A model generated the notes under the pieces. The model made no database searches. It was given only the letters and a program-made list of their open reading frames with translations, and was not told the origin of the DNA. Source: Candidatus Acidiferrales bacterium (GTDB lineage: Bacteria; Acidobacteriota; Terriglobia; Acidiferrales; UBA7541). Taken from it: a DNA stretch of 64,000 bases. Made by a program: the position numbers and the translations under genes. The stretch spans positions 242,911 through 306,910 of the forward strand of contig DASYYH010000027.1 in NCBI GenBank assembly GCA_035934015.1. The letters are read 5' to 3'. Shown one piece after another: positions 36,013 through 47,450 of the stretch (its first letter is position 1; every line of letters begins with the position of its first letter).

Positions 36013-36396
36013 CTAAAGCTTGGCCCAGCGGCCGTTCCACTGGCTCAATTCCTCAGTCTCGCGCGCCAGCTCTTCGCGCTTGCGGCGCTGCTCTTCATTG
36101 CGATTGCCCATGGCCGCATCTTTTTCGTTGGCGAAGGCAGTCCACTGGTCAATCAGCTTCACGCGCTGCTCCACCGCCTGCGGTTCTGTGCGAAAACGCA
36201 TCAGCGCGCCGGAAATTTCCACCGAGCGCGGCTCAAAGCCGGTTCCCTTCTCGTGCCTTGCCTCATAGAAAAGCCGCCGCCAATCCGCGGAAGGCGAGGC
36301 CGTCAGCAAAATCTGCACAAGAAAATAATTCTCGCGAACCTTTTGGACCGCTTGCGGCGGACCCGACCTCTTGATTCCCCCCGAATCTTCCGTCAA
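36013..36396 (-). CDS. Unknown protein encoded between dnaK and dnaJ
   Basis: 127 residues, predicted cytoplasmic and mostly helical, with a charged C-terminus (NRNEEQRRKREELARETEELSQW). No family was recognised. It starts at TTG 36396 with GGGGGGA 5 bases upstream; there is no in-frame ATG near. It occupies the position where many dnaK operons carry grpE or a small regulator, but it lacks GrpE motifs. The dnaK terminator separates it from dnaK, so it probably heads the dnaJ-hspR transcript or relies on read-through. Confidence 0.6.
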   Translation of the reverse strand: MTEDSGGIKRSGPPQAVQKVRENYFLVQILLTASPSADWRRLFYEARHEKGTGFEPRSVEISGALMRFRTEPQAVEQRVKLIDQWTAFANEKDAAMGNRNEEQRRKREELARETEELSQWNGRWAKL

Positions 36397-36424
36397 AGCC
36401 GATCCCCCCTGCTTTCTTTTTGTG

Positions 36425-36467
36425 AAAAAAACTGTGCTCCGGGCGGAGTCACACCCACCCGAAGCAC
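36425..36467 (-). terminator. Intrinsic terminator downstream of dnaK
   Basis: On the reverse strand GTGCT (36463-36467 side) pairs with AGCAC (36434-36438), with inner CGGG/CCCG pairing, and is followed by a run of seven T (36425-36431). It lies 13 bases after the dnaK stop. Confidence 0.8.
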
Positions 36468-36479
36468 TTTGCGCTCGAA

Positions 36480-38429
36480 TTAATTCGGCTTCTTCGACTC
36501 GTCAACGTCGACATATTCAGCGTCGACAACTTCGCCCTGGCCCGGCTTCGGATTGCTGTCCGCAGCCGCGCCCTGCCCTGTGCTTCCCGGCCCCGGCTGC
36601 GCTCCGGCAGCGGCGCCGGATGCCGCTTGCGCACGATAGAGAGCCTCGGCAAGTTTGTGCGACGCTTGCGTCAGCTGATCCACCGCTGCATTGAGTTTTT
36701 CCGCGCCGCCCTCGGCGAGCGCCCGCTTGGCTACTTCGATCGCCTCTTCCGCCGCTTTGACGTCTGCTTCCGCGAGCTTGTCGCGATTTTCGCGAATCAA
36801 CTTTTCCGTCTGATATGTGAGATTGTCGCAACGATTGCGCGCTTCAGCTTCAGCGATTTTGGCCTTGTCCTCGTCCGAGTGCGACTCCGCCTCCTTGCGC
36901 ATCCGTTCAGCTTCTTCCTTGCTAAGGCCAGTCGATGCTGTGATGGTGATCTTTTGCTCCTTGTTCGTAGCCATATCCTTCGCCGATACGTTCAAAATGC
37001 CGTTCGCGTCAATATCGAACGTGACTTCGACCTGCGGAACGCCGCGCGGCGCGGGAGGAATCCCGATGAGATGGAATTTTCCGAGCGTGCGATTGCCGCT
37101 GGCGACAGGCCGTTCGCCTTGCAGTACGTGAATCTCAACCGACGTCTGATTGTCAGACGCCGTCGAGAACATTTCCGCTTTACGCGTCGGAATCGTCGTA
37201 TTGCGCGGGATGAGCACAGTCATCACGCCGCCCATCGTTTCGACGCCCAGCGAAAGCGGCGTCACGTCGAGCAGCAGAATGTCCTTCACTTCCCCGCCGA
37301 GCACTCCGCCCTGAATCGCCGCGCCGACCGCGACCACTTCGTCCGGATTAACGCCCTTGTGCGGTTCTTTGCCGTTGAAGAGGCTCTTGACGATGTCCAC
37401 CACGCGCGGAATGCGCGTCGAACCCCCGACCAACACCACTTCGTCAATTTTGTCTGGTGTGATCCCCGCGTCGGAAAGCGCCTGCTTCACCGGCCCAACC
37501 GTGCGCTGCAGCAAATCCTCCATCAAGCGCTCCAGCGTTGCGCGGTTCAACTTCAAAACCAGATGTTTCGGCCCGGAGGCATCCGCCGTGATAAACGGCA
37601 AATTGATTTCCGTCTCCTGCAACTGCGATAGTTCGATCTTGGCCTTCTCGGCTGCTTCCTTCAGGCGCTGCAAAGCCATGCGGTCTTTTGTCAGATCGAT
37701 ATTCGGATTGTCTTTTTTGAATTCGGCAGCAATCCATTCGACGACTTTCTGGTCGATATCATCGCCGCCCAGATGTGTATCGCCGTTCGTTGATTTCACT
37801 TCGACGACGCCTTCACCGACCTCCAATATCGAAATGTCAAACGTCCCTCCGCCCAAGTCATAAACAGCAATCGTCTCGTCTTTCTTCTTGTCGAGGCCGT
37901 ACGCCAGCGCTGCCGCGGTCGGCTCGTTGATGATGCGCAGCACTTCCATGCCCGCGATTTCGCCAGCTTGCTTGGTGGCTTGGCGCTGCGCGTCGTTGAA
38001 ATACGCCGGAACTGTGATCACCGCTTTGCTCACTTTTTCGCCAAGAAAATCCTCCGCGGCGGTCTTCAGTTTCTGCAAAATCATGGCGGAGATTTCCGGC
38101 GGGCTATACGTCTTGCCGGAGATTTCCACGCGGGCATCGTCATGCGGGCCACGGACGACTTTATACGGCAAGCGCTTCATCTCCTCGCCAACTTCGTCAT
38201 AGCGCCGGCCCATGAACCGTTTGATCGAGTAGACAGTATTCTCCGGATTCGTGATCGCCTGCCGCTTGGCTACCTGGCCAACCAGACGCTCACCAGTCTT
38301 CGTGATCGCTACCACAGAGGGCGTTGTGCGCGCGCCTTCCTGATTGGGGATGACGGTCGGCTCCCCTCCCTGCATAACGGCCACAACGGAGTTCGTCGTG
38401 CCGAGGTCAATTCCGATAATCTTGCTCAT
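36480..38429 (-). CDS. dnaK: Molecular chaperone DnaK (Hsp70)
   Basis: 649 residues. The ATPase domain starts [20 protein letters not shown]. Conserved blocks include [34 protein letters not shown] and [12 protein letters not shown]. The linker [14 protein letters not shown] and the substrate-binding domain follow, and the C-terminus is [15 protein letters not shown]. It folds proteins with DnaJ and GrpE, and is a known HspR co-repressor. A good promoter with an embedded HAIR-like palindrome lies upstream, and a terminator follows directly, so it can be transcribed alone. Confidence 0.97.
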   Translation of the reverse strand: MSKIIGIDLGTTNSVVAVMQGGEPTVIPNQEGARTTPSVVAITKTGERLVGQVAKRQAITNPENTVYSIKRFMGRRYDEVGEEMKRLPYKVVRGPHDDARVEISGKTYSPPEISAMILQKLKTAAEDFLGEKVSKAVITVPAYFNDAQRQATKQAGEIAGMEVLRIINEPTAAALAYGLDKKKDETIAVYDLGGGTFDISILEVGEGVVEVKSTNGDTHLGGDDIDQKVVEWIAAEFKKDNPNIDLTKDRMALQRLKEAAEKAKIELSQLQETEINLPFITADASGPKHLVLKLNRATLERLMEDLLQRTVGPVKQALSDAGITPDKIDEVVLVGGSTRIPRVVDIVKSLFNGKEPHKGVNPDEVVAVGAAIQGGVLGGEVKDILLLDVTPLSLGVETMGGVMTVLIPRNTTIPTRKAEMFSTASDNQTSVEIHVLQGERPVASGNRTLGKFHLIGIPPAPRGVPQVEVTFDIDANGILNVSAKDMATNKEQKITITASTGLSKEEAERMRKEAESHSDEDKAKIAEAEARNRCDNLTYQTEKLIRENRDKLAEADVKAAEEAIEVAKRALAEGGAEKLNAAVDQLTQASHKLAEALYRAQAASGAAAGAQPGPGSTGQGAAADSNPKPGQGEVVDAEYVDVDESKKPN

Positions 38430-38504
38430 TGGTGATGCCCCTCCTGGGTCTTAATGACTCACATTGAAATTCGCCGAATCATAGCTATATGCTTACAGGA
38501 GTGC

Positions 38505-38533
38505 ATTCTACACATTGAGCATGCTGTTGTCAA
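38505..38533 (-). promoter_or_regulatory. dnaK promoter
   Basis: On the reverse strand TTGACA (38528-38533), 17 bases, then TAGAAT (38505-38510): a near-consensus housekeeping promoter about 70 bases before the dnaK ATG. Confidence 0.75.
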
Positions 38534-38534
38534 G
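38514..38534 (-). promoter_or_regulatory. Degenerate HAIR (HspR-binding) site in the dnaK promoter
   Basis: CTTGACA-N7-GCTCAAT against the HAIR consensus CTTGAGT-N7-ACTCAAG: five of seven bases match in each arm and the spacing is exact (TTGA-N11-TCAA). It overlaps the -35 box and spacer, ideal for repression by HspR encoded at 34364-34759. Confidence 0.55.
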
Positions 38535-38782
38535 TTTATTGAATGCGCTCGTATTATATTGTCGCGGAAGCACTTAGCCGCCACCGTCACATCTCTCTTC
38601 ACCTTATCGATCCCCAAGCCAATAGATTCCATTGCGCAAGCATCGCGTTTCACTGCGCCCAGCATCTCACGTCGAAGCGTTCAAGGCTTTTCAATCTTGA
38701 CAAGGGTTTTGGAATTCGAATTACTGCGGTTCCCGATTCGCGCTAGAATAAGGCTTCGTTTGGATCTCATTCGGAGGAACAG
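38535..38782. other. Rest of the dnaK / DsbA-like intergenic region
   Basis: Part of a 353-base divergent gap. A TTGACA at 38697 has no good -10 at the right distance; a TAGAAT about 35 bases before the DsbA-like gene lacks a good -35. GGAGG precedes the TTG start. No coding motif or RNA fold was recognised. Confidence 0.4.
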
Positions 38783-39493
38783 TTGAGTCGCACTAGCCTA
38801 CGATTTCTAACGATAGTATCCGCTGCATTCTTGCTGACAATCGCGCTGGACGCCTTGCCTGTTCCCAAGGGCCCGCAAAAGTCAGCGACCACGCAGCCCA
38901 CTGATCTTTCATCTCAAAAGTCTCTCGGCTTGCCAAGTGCGCCCATCAAAATAGAAGTCTTCGACGACTACGAATGTCCTTCCTGCGGTATGTTTTACGA
39001 GCAAACTCTCAAGCCAATGATCGACAGCTACGTCGCCGAGGGAAAAGTGTATTTGATTCATCGCGATTTCCCTCTGCCTATGCACGAGTATTCGCGCCAA
39101 GCGGCTCGCTGGGTGAATGCCGCGGCGCGTATCGGAAAATTCGAGGCTGTCGAGCGAGCGCTTTTTGATAATCAAATGGCGTGGTCAGAATACGGAACCG
39201 AGAATCCCAAGGGAAACATCAAGCCGATTGTGAAAGGTGCGTTGACGGCCGCCGAATTCGAGCGCGTGGATCGCCTGATGGAAGGTTGCGAATCGGATTC
39301 ACACGATGAGCTCAAGGGCTGCGCTGTGGATGCCGCAATTCAGCACGACATTGCCATCGGCCAGTTGGTTCCAGTCACGCAGACTCCCACATTCATCATC
39401 ACGTTCCGCGGGCAGCAGTATCCTCCGGGCGCGGGCGCGATTTCGTGGCCGCTGATGAAGCAGTTCTTCGACCAGCTCCTCAGCCAAAGGTAA
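38783..39493 (+). CDS. DsbA-like thiol protein, tandem copy 1
   Basis: 236 residues, secreted. Signal-like segment RFLTIVSAAFLLTIALDAL. The thioredoxin fold with helical insert (Thioredoxin_4/DsbA type) has Cys65-Pro-Ser-Cys68 in DDYECPSCGMFYEQ, and the cis-Pro loop TQTPTFIITFRG. TTG start with GGAGG at good spacing. Its neighbour 39498-40235 is a close paralogue sharing long identical stretches, and a MauE-like membrane protein follows. Together they look like an extracytoplasmic thiol-oxidoreductase operon. Substrate and direction (oxidase or reductase) are unknown. Confidence 0.87.
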   Translation: MSRTSLRFLTIVSAAFLLTIALDALPVPKGPQKSATTQPTDLSSQKSLGLPSAPIKIEVFDDYECPSCGMFYEQTLKPMIDSYVAEGKVYLIHRDFPLPMHEYSRQAARWVNAAARIGKFEAVERALFDNQMAWSEYGTENPKGNIKPIVKGALTAAEFERVDRLMEGCESDSHDELKGCAVDAAIQHDIAIGQLVPVTQTPTFIITFRGQQYPPGAGAISWPLMKQFFDQLLSQR

Positions 39494-39497
39494 CCGC

Positions 39498-40235
39498 ATG
39501 ACGCTACCTGGCCGCTCAACAAACGAAAATCCCAGTCGCCATCACCTTCGGACACTAGGAATTGCCTCGGCGGCCGCGTTTCTCTGCCTGCTTCCCATTT
39601 TGTCTGTGCAATCGGTTTTCTCCCAGACTCCTGCCGAATTGGCGCGCTTTACCGCAGAGAAATCCCTTGGCAATCCGAATGCACCGATCAAGATGGAAGT
39701 GTTTGACGACTATGAATGCCCCACTTGCGATGAGTTCTACGAGAATACGCTCAAAGTCATGATCGATACTTATGTTGCCGAAGGAAAGGTCTACTTGATT
39801 CATCGCGATTTCCCTATTCCCGGCCATCTGTATTCCCGCCGGGCCGCGCGCTGGGTAAATGCAGCGGCGCGCATCGGCAAATTCGAAGCCGTGGAACGGG
39901 CTCTCTTTGACAATCAAATGGCCTGGTCGGAGTACGGCACAGAGAATCCCAAGGGCGTCATGGAGCCGTTTGTCAAAGAGGCGCTGACGCCTGCCGAGTT
40001 TGAACGAGTTCAGAGATTAATGAAGGGCTGCCTGGTCAATACGCAGGAAGAAATCAAAGGCTGCGCCCTCGATGCCGATATTCAGCATGATGTCGCGCTC
40101 GGCGAATTGATTCCGGTCAATGGAACTCCTACTTCGATTATCACCCATCGTGGCGAGCGCTATCCTCCGATTGTCGGCGCGATGTCTTGGCCCCTGCTGA
40201 GGGAGTTTTTTGACCAGCTCCTGAGCCAGAAATAA
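39498..40235 (+). CDS. DsbA-like thiol protein, tandem copy 2
   Basis: 245 residues, secreted (signal region LRTLGIASAAAFLCLLPIL). Redox motif Cys74-Pro-Thr-Cys77 in DDYECPTCDEFYEN; cis-Pro loop NGTPTSIITHRG. The region from the helical insert, ARWVNAAARIGKFEAVERAL onward, is essentially identical to copy 1 for about 39 residues, whereas the DNA differs at many silent sites. This suggests an old duplication under strong constraint. It starts 4 bases after copy 1 and ends 4 bases before the MauE-like gene, so the three are surely cotranscribed. Confidence 0.87.
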   Translation: MTLPGRSTNENPSRHHLRTLGIASAAAFLCLLPILSVQSVFSQTPAELARFTAEKSLGNPNAPIKMEVFDDYECPTCDEFYENTLKVMIDTYVAEGKVYLIHRDFPIPGHLYSRRAARWVNAAARIGKFEAVERALFDNQMAWSEYGTENPKGVMEPFVKEALTPAEFERVQRLMKGCLVNTQEEIKGCALDADIQHDVALGELIPVNGTPTSIITHRGERYPPIVGAMSWPLLREFFDQLLSQK

Positions 40236-40239
40236 TCCC

Positions 40240-40788
40240 ATGCCCACTGCCACACAATGGACGAAAGGCCGCATCTTGCTTCTGATTGGCCGGCTGGCTT
40301 TGGCAGTCATATTTCTTGCCGCAGCTTACGGCAAACTCCGCCCGTTGAATGCCACGCCTTGGACCTTGCGCTCACTGGAAGTCACGCCGTCGTCCCTCAA
40401 TTTATCCATGACGTTTTTCGCCATGCAGGTCGATTCGTATCAGATATTGCCTGCCTGGGCTGTTTCGCCCTTTGCGCATACCCTGCCGTGGCTGGAATTG
40501 GCTGTGGGATTGCTTCTTCTCGCGGGATTTGCACTGCCCTACGTGTGCATTGCGGCGACTCTCCTGCTCACGATGTTTTACGGCGTCGTGATCCGCTCTT
40601 ACGCACTGCATCTCGCTATCAATTGTGGTTGTTTCGGTCCGAATGAGAAGCTCGACACGTGGACGCTGGTGCGCGATGGCCTTTTTTTTGTCTTCGGCAT
40701 CGCCGTAACCATCGGTGCATTCGTCATGCGCAAGCGGAATCGTCCAGCGGTTTCTTCTTCCACTCGAGCCGAACTGTCCGCGCAATAA
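40240..40788 (+). CDS. MauE/DoxX-like membrane protein
   Basis: 182 residues with four predicted TM helices (RILLLIGRLALAVIFLAAAYGKL; TLPWLELAVGLLLLAGFALP; CIAATLLLTMFYGVVI; LVRDGLFFVFGIAVTIGAFV). The conserved loop INCGCFGPNEKLDTWTLVRD matches the MauE family, where it precedes the last helix; the Cys-Gly-Cys may be redox-active. MauE was named from methylamine dehydrogenase maturation, and homologues are commonly found next to thioredoxin-like genes. Here it likely passes reducing equivalents to, or recycles, the two DsbA-like proteins. Confidence 0.8.
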   Translation: MPTATQWTKGRILLLIGRLALAVIFLAAAYGKLRPLNATPWTLRSLEVTPSSLNLSMTFFAMQVDSYQILPAWAVSPFAHTLPWLELAVGLLLLAGFALPYVCIAATLLLTMFYGVVIRSYALHLAINCGCFGPNEKLDTWTLVRDGLFFVFGIAVTIGAFVMRKRNRPAVSSSTRAELSAQ

Positions 40789-40838
40789 TTTTGCTGTCCC
40801 TCGGCCGTCGCTGCGCCGTATGATTCGCACAAGCCGCG

Positions 40839-41417
40839 ATGAAAACTCTAGATGAATATCTCGAACTGGCCGCACAGGCGCACGGTCACATCTGCGCAGG
40901 ACAAATCCTCGGAGTGCGTCTGGCGATGCTGGGGCTGCGCGAAATTGGCATCGAAGATCCTGAGCGTGAGCGCAAGCGTTTCGTCACGTACGTTGAGATT
41001 GATCGCTGCGCAACGGATGCTGTGGCTCTCGTCGCAGGCTGTCGCCTCGGCAAGCGCAGTTTGAAATTTCTCGACTGGGGCAAAATGGCCGCCACGTTCG
41101 TTGATTTGCAAACCGGCCGCGGCGCGCGAATCGTAGCGCGGGAAGATTCCAAAACCCGCGCTCAGGAAATGTTTCCGGCACTGGACAAAGAGCACGCGCA
41201 GCAAAACGCATACCGCATACTTTCGGACGAAGAGTTGTTCGATAAAAGCATCGTGCGCGTGGAAGTGCCCGCCGAGGATTTGCCGGGCTTCAAAGCTCCG
41301 CGCGTGATCTGCGAAAAATGCGGCGAAGGAATCAACTTCAAGCGCGAAGTGGTCGTCGCCGGCCGTACGCTCTGCCGCGGCTGCGCCGGAGCAAGCTACT
41401 ACTCTCTTCATCCATAG
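40839..41417 (+). CDS. FmdE-like protein with C-terminal zinc finger
   Basis: 192 residues. The N-terminal domain has the FmdE signature AAQAHGHICAGQILGVRLAML and later EIDRCATDAVALVAGCRLGKRSL, known from subunit E of formylmethanofuran dehydrogenase. The C-terminus carries a treble-clef-like zinc site CEKCGEGINFKREV...CRGCAG. No molybdenum or tungsten formylmethanofuran dehydrogenase genes are present. FmdE-like proteins are found widely in bacteria, and a metal- or cofactor-related role has been suggested. It lies 50 bases after the MauE-like gene and could be the tail of that operon. Confidence 0.78.
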   Translation: MKTLDEYLELAAQAHGHICAGQILGVRLAMLGLREIGIEDPERERKRFVTYVEIDRCATDAVALVAGCRLGKRSLKFLDWGKMAATFVDLQTGRGARIVAREDSKTRAQEMFPALDKEHAQQNAYRILSDEELFDKSIVRVEVPAEDLPGFKAPRVICEKCGEGINFKREVVVAGRTLCRGCAGASYYSLHP

Positions 41418-41471
41418 TTCTTCCCATCAGATTTTGCGGTGAGTCATCGGCAGTCCGAAGATGCTATTTCA

Positions 41472-41500
41472 TTGGCCAGAGTCGCGCCCCAAGATAGAAT
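41472..41500 (+). promoter_or_regulatory. Promoter of the MBL-fold hydrolase
   Basis: TTGGCC (41472-41477), 17 bases, TAGAAT (41495-41500); leader of about 70 bases with AAGGAG before the ATG. Confidence 0.5.
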
Positions 41501-41577
41501 AGCCGCCTTTTTGAAGTCGGGCCGAGCGGACAAAGTGAGATTTGCCTGCGCGAATTTTTGAGAAGGAGAAGATAACC

Positions 41578-42525
41578 ATGCGAATCAAATTTCTAGCGCC
41601 GCTTATACCGATTCTTGCACTCCTGTGCGTGGCCGCGACAGCCGACGCGCCGGCTCCCTTCACGCTGCACGACCTCGGCAACGGCGCATGGGCGGCCATT
41701 GACAATCCCGATGCGAAAGCCGCGCGCGCGGGAGCAAACGCCGGATTCGTCATCAGCAATGATGGCGTGGCAGTTGTGGACACGTTCGAGCACGCTCCGG
41801 CAGCACAGGAACTTTTGAATCAGATTCGCGCGAAGACCAACCTGCCGATCCGCTTCGTCGTCAACACGCACTACCATCTCGACCATGTCGCCGGAAACAG
41901 CATCTTCGCCGCCGCGGGCGCGACCGTAATGGCTCAGGAAAACGTGCGTGCCTGGGAACGCACCGAGAATCTGAAATTCTTCGGCGCGAAAATCACGCCA
42001 GAACAGAAGGAAATGGTCGAGTCGCTCGGCCTGCCTTCGGTTACATACAAAGATGGCGTGGAGATTTATCTCGGCGCGCACAAGCTCATCGTGCGCTCGC
42101 TTCCCGGACATACGGGCGGCGATTCCGTCGTTTACGATCCGGCTGCAAACGTGGTCTTCTGCGGCGATCTGTTCTGGGATCACACGCTGCCGAATCTCAT
42201 CGACGCGTCCACCAAGCCGTGGATCAAATCGCTCGATACACTCATCGCCGATTATCCGACCGCGACATTCGTGCCCGGTCACGGTGAAGTCGGCCACGTC
42301 CAGGACGTCCGCGATTTTCGCGGCTATTTGACCGATTTGCGTGACTTTATCGCGCAGGCGCAAGCACAGGGAAAATCGGGCGACGAGCTAATGAACGCAG
42401 TGCTGCCACAAATTCAGCAGAAATATGGTTCTTGGAACTTCTTCGGCTTCGCGAAAACTGATATTCAACTCACGGATCAGGAATTGCGCGGGCAGAAGCG
42501 CATCCCGCAGCCGCCGAGCCAATAA
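41578..42525 (+). CDS. Secreted metallo-beta-lactamase-fold hydrolase
   Basis: 315 residues. Signal peptide MRIKFLAPLIPILALLCVA. The MBL metal motif is THYHLDHVAGN (HxHxDH), with further ligands in RSLPGHTGGDSVV (His), FCGDLFWDHT (Asp) and FVPGHGEVGHVQD (His). The fold serves many hydrolases; this arrangement is of the SoxH/quinoprotein-relay and class B3-like kind. True lactamase activity is not implied. AAGGAG lies about 8 bases before ATG 41578. It is convergent with the DUF983 gene. Confidence 0.88.
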   Translation: MRIKFLAPLIPILALLCVAATADAPAPFTLHDLGNGAWAAIDNPDAKAARAGANAGFVISNDGVAVVDTFEHAPAAQELLNQIRAKTNLPIRFVVNTHYHLDHVAGNSIFAAAGATVMAQENVRAWERTENLKFFGAKITPEQKEMVESLGLPSVTYKDGVEIYLGAHKLIVRSLPGHTGGDSVVYDPAANVVFCGDLFWDHTLPNLIDASTKPWIKSLDTLIADYPTATFVPGHGEVGHVQDVRDFRGYLTDLRDFIAQAQAQGKSGDELMNAVLPQIQQKYGSWNFFGFAKTDIQLTDQELRGQKRIPQPPSQ

Positions 42526-42565
42526 CGGCCGGAAGAAAGCCGCACCCAGCCATGCGGACCAGCAA

Positions 42566-43048
42566 TTAGAAGTTTTCAGAAGAGTGCGGCGAATCTTCGT
42601 GCGAATCGCGACCGCTGCCGCTGCGAATCGTCAGGCTCACAAGTGGAACTTCCAGGCGATCTTCCTCTTTCTTGGCGGGTGGCTCCGCCTTCCACGGCGC
42701 GACCCAAAAATCAATCGCGAGCCACAGGCTATAAGAAGGCTTGGCCATGCCGAGGCACACAACCGCGCCAAAGAGAACCCACAGGAGATCCTTCTGCATG
42801 TAGGTAAGGTGCGTGAACGTGGGCAGGAAAAGCGAAGGAACAAAAATCGCCAGAAAAATTCCCGCGGAAATCATGTAATCCAGATACATTGCGCCCGCGT
42901 AGTAGCCCGACTCCGGGTAAAACGAGAGTCCGCACACGGAGCAATTGTCGTTCATCTTGAAAAAGCTGGAAAAAACGCTGCCCTGCCCACACTCAGGACA
43001 ACGGAAGCGCAGCCCGCGGCTGATTGTCCGGCGAAATGGCGGCTTCAT
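42566..43048 (-). CDS. DUF983-family membrane protein
   Basis: 160 residues. A zinc-ribbon-like N-terminus, RFRCPECGQGSVFSSFFKMNDNC..CGLSF, is followed by two hydrophobic segments (DYMISAGIFLAIFVPSLFLP and DLLWVLFGAVVCLGMAK). This is the layout of the DUF983 family, which often neighbours cytochrome oxidase genes in proteobacteria, but none are here. The tail after residue 125 is polar and specific. Function unknown. Confidence 0.8.
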   Translation of the reverse strand: MKPPFRRTISRGLRFRCPECGQGSVFSSFFKMNDNCSVCGLSFYPESGYYAGAMYLDYMISAGIFLAIFVPSLFLPTFTHLTYMQKDLLWVLFGAVVCLGMAKPSYSLWLAIDFWVAPWKAEPPAKKEEDRLEVPLVSLTIRSGSGRDSHEDSPHSSENF

Positions 43049-43193
43049 CGTCGTTCTCCTCGCAGGGCCGAAAAATTGTCTTTTCTCTCATGCCCATTAT
43101 GAGATCTTGGGCTGCCTGCCGGCCTTTCAATACTTTGATTCTCCGGATGCGTCCTAAGTTTCCTGCAATTCTTGCGTCCTCTGGCTCGGAGCT

Positions 43194-46160
<2,967 letters not shown>

Positions 46161-46266
46161 CCCGTCATCTTAGGGTGCGTCACAAATCAAGTCAACGCAG
46201 TGGTGGACTGGTAGAAGGCAAGCCGCGAATGTTCGCAAACTGTCGGGGTCGTACTGTGCTTGGTCG

Positions 46267-47349
46267 TTAGTGGCGTGCTCCAGCATCTGGATAGACAAAG
46301 TCGGGGCTAAGGACGGTGACGTTGTGAAGCGCTTTGCTTTGCTCGTCCATAACTTCGAGATGCAGCCGGATCTTCCTATTGAGCGGCTTGGAGAATTGCA
46401 TCTCCAATCTATACGTGTTCTGAACGGCCGCGGAAAGCGCCTTCATTCGTTGCGGGAGATCGTCCGAACGAAAGACCTTAGATGTTTGAAAGGTACTTGA
46501 ATAATCAAAAGGCGCGAAAGACTCACCGCCAGTCCCTGCCGCGAACAATTCCGAATCGTTGATAACAGCCATCTCGCCGTCAGAAGCTGGGACACTAAAT
46601 TGCCCGCGAATAGGTAGATGCGATGAAGCAGGTGGGGCTTGCCTTACACTAGTAGAGTCATTTTGGGCTCCGCCCAAAGTCGTTCCTCTTTCCTGTGTCA
46701 GCACTAAAAACACACGAACGCCGCGCCGCGCTAGTGCGGGCGCAAAGGAGCTGAATGCGTGTTGCTTCCCGTTGTCGGAGTTAAATTCTCCGTCGGTGAA
46801 CATGACAATCGAGTCGCCGAAGGCTAGCGGTTCCTGCGAATTCATCAAGATTGCATTCAGGGCGTCTCCGATATTTGTCAGTCCAACCATTTCGTTTTCT
46901 CGAAGAGCGGAAACTGAATCTATTGCTTGTCGAATCGCATCTACATCGTGGGTAAATGGAACTATCTCTCTCGGCGAATCACCAAACTGATAAAGCGACA
47001 GAGAATTTCCCTTAGATACGCTGTTCAGGAACAACTTCATCAATTCCAAAGCGACTATTAAGCGGAGCTTTCCGTGATCGGTTGTGCCCATGCTGCCGCT
47101 TATGTCCATGAGCAGCACAATTCTTCGTGGACCGGCATCCAAGCTGAAGCTCTTAACTTGCACGCCGTGCTCACGAACGCGAATGTTCTGTGATTGCAGA
47201 CTCGTGACCGGCTTGCCGTCCGTCGTGACGACCGTTACAGGCACGACATGCGTTTCGGGAGCTTGGGCATTTGCCGGGCAGGTTGACACGCACAAACAGA
47301 ATAGGAGCGCGAGCGCATTCGCCAGGCGAGATTTCAGCATGCTCGGCAT
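46267..47349 (-). CDS. Secreted VWA-domain protein
   Basis: 360 residues. Signal peptide (KSRLANALALLFCLCVST, cleavage near ANA). A short beta-domain (VVTTDGKPVTSLQSQNIRVREHG) precedes the von Willebrand A domain at about 75-300, with MIDAS motif VLLMDISGSMG and a later Thr/Asp segment IVMFTDGEF. This matches the acidobacterial 'VWA domain/Ca-activated chloride channel-like' secreted proteins. It probably binds partner proteins through a divalent metal. ATG 47349 or 47340 can start it. It reads toward the kinase gene with a 106-base gap. Confidence 0.85.
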   Translation of the reverse strand: MPSMLKSRLANALALLFCLCVSTCPANAQAPETHVVPVTVVTTDGKPVTSLQSQNIRVREHGVQVKSFSLDAGPRRIVLLMDISGSMGTTDHGKLRLIVALELMKLFLNSVSKGNSLSLYQFGDSPREIVPFTHDVDAIRQAIDSVSALRENEMVGLTNIGDALNAILMNSQEPLAFGDSIVMFTDGEFNSDNGKQHAFSSFAPALARRGVRVFLVLTQERGTTLGGAQNDSTSVRQAPPASSHLPIRGQFSVPASDGEMAVINDSELFAAGTGGESFAPFDYSSTFQTSKVFRSDDLPQRMKALSAAVQNTYRLEMQFSKPLNRKIRLHLEVMDEQSKALHNVTVLSPDFVYPDAGARH

Positions 47350-47450
47350 ACCGCTTAGTTCACAAAATATAAGCTGTCACGAATCGCTAATCAAGCCCGC
47401 GCGCTTGTGGCCATACTTCATCGCACCGGCGGCGACGCTAAATCCAGAGG

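Noticed and set aside
35872..36483. Rightward 203-residue frame across dnaJ and the unknown gene
   Set aside because: Antisense shadow; no start signal or family features.
41578..42525. Antibiotic-resistance beta-lactamase
   Set aside because: The MBL fold is shared by many hydrolases, and nothing here points to beta-lactam substrates.
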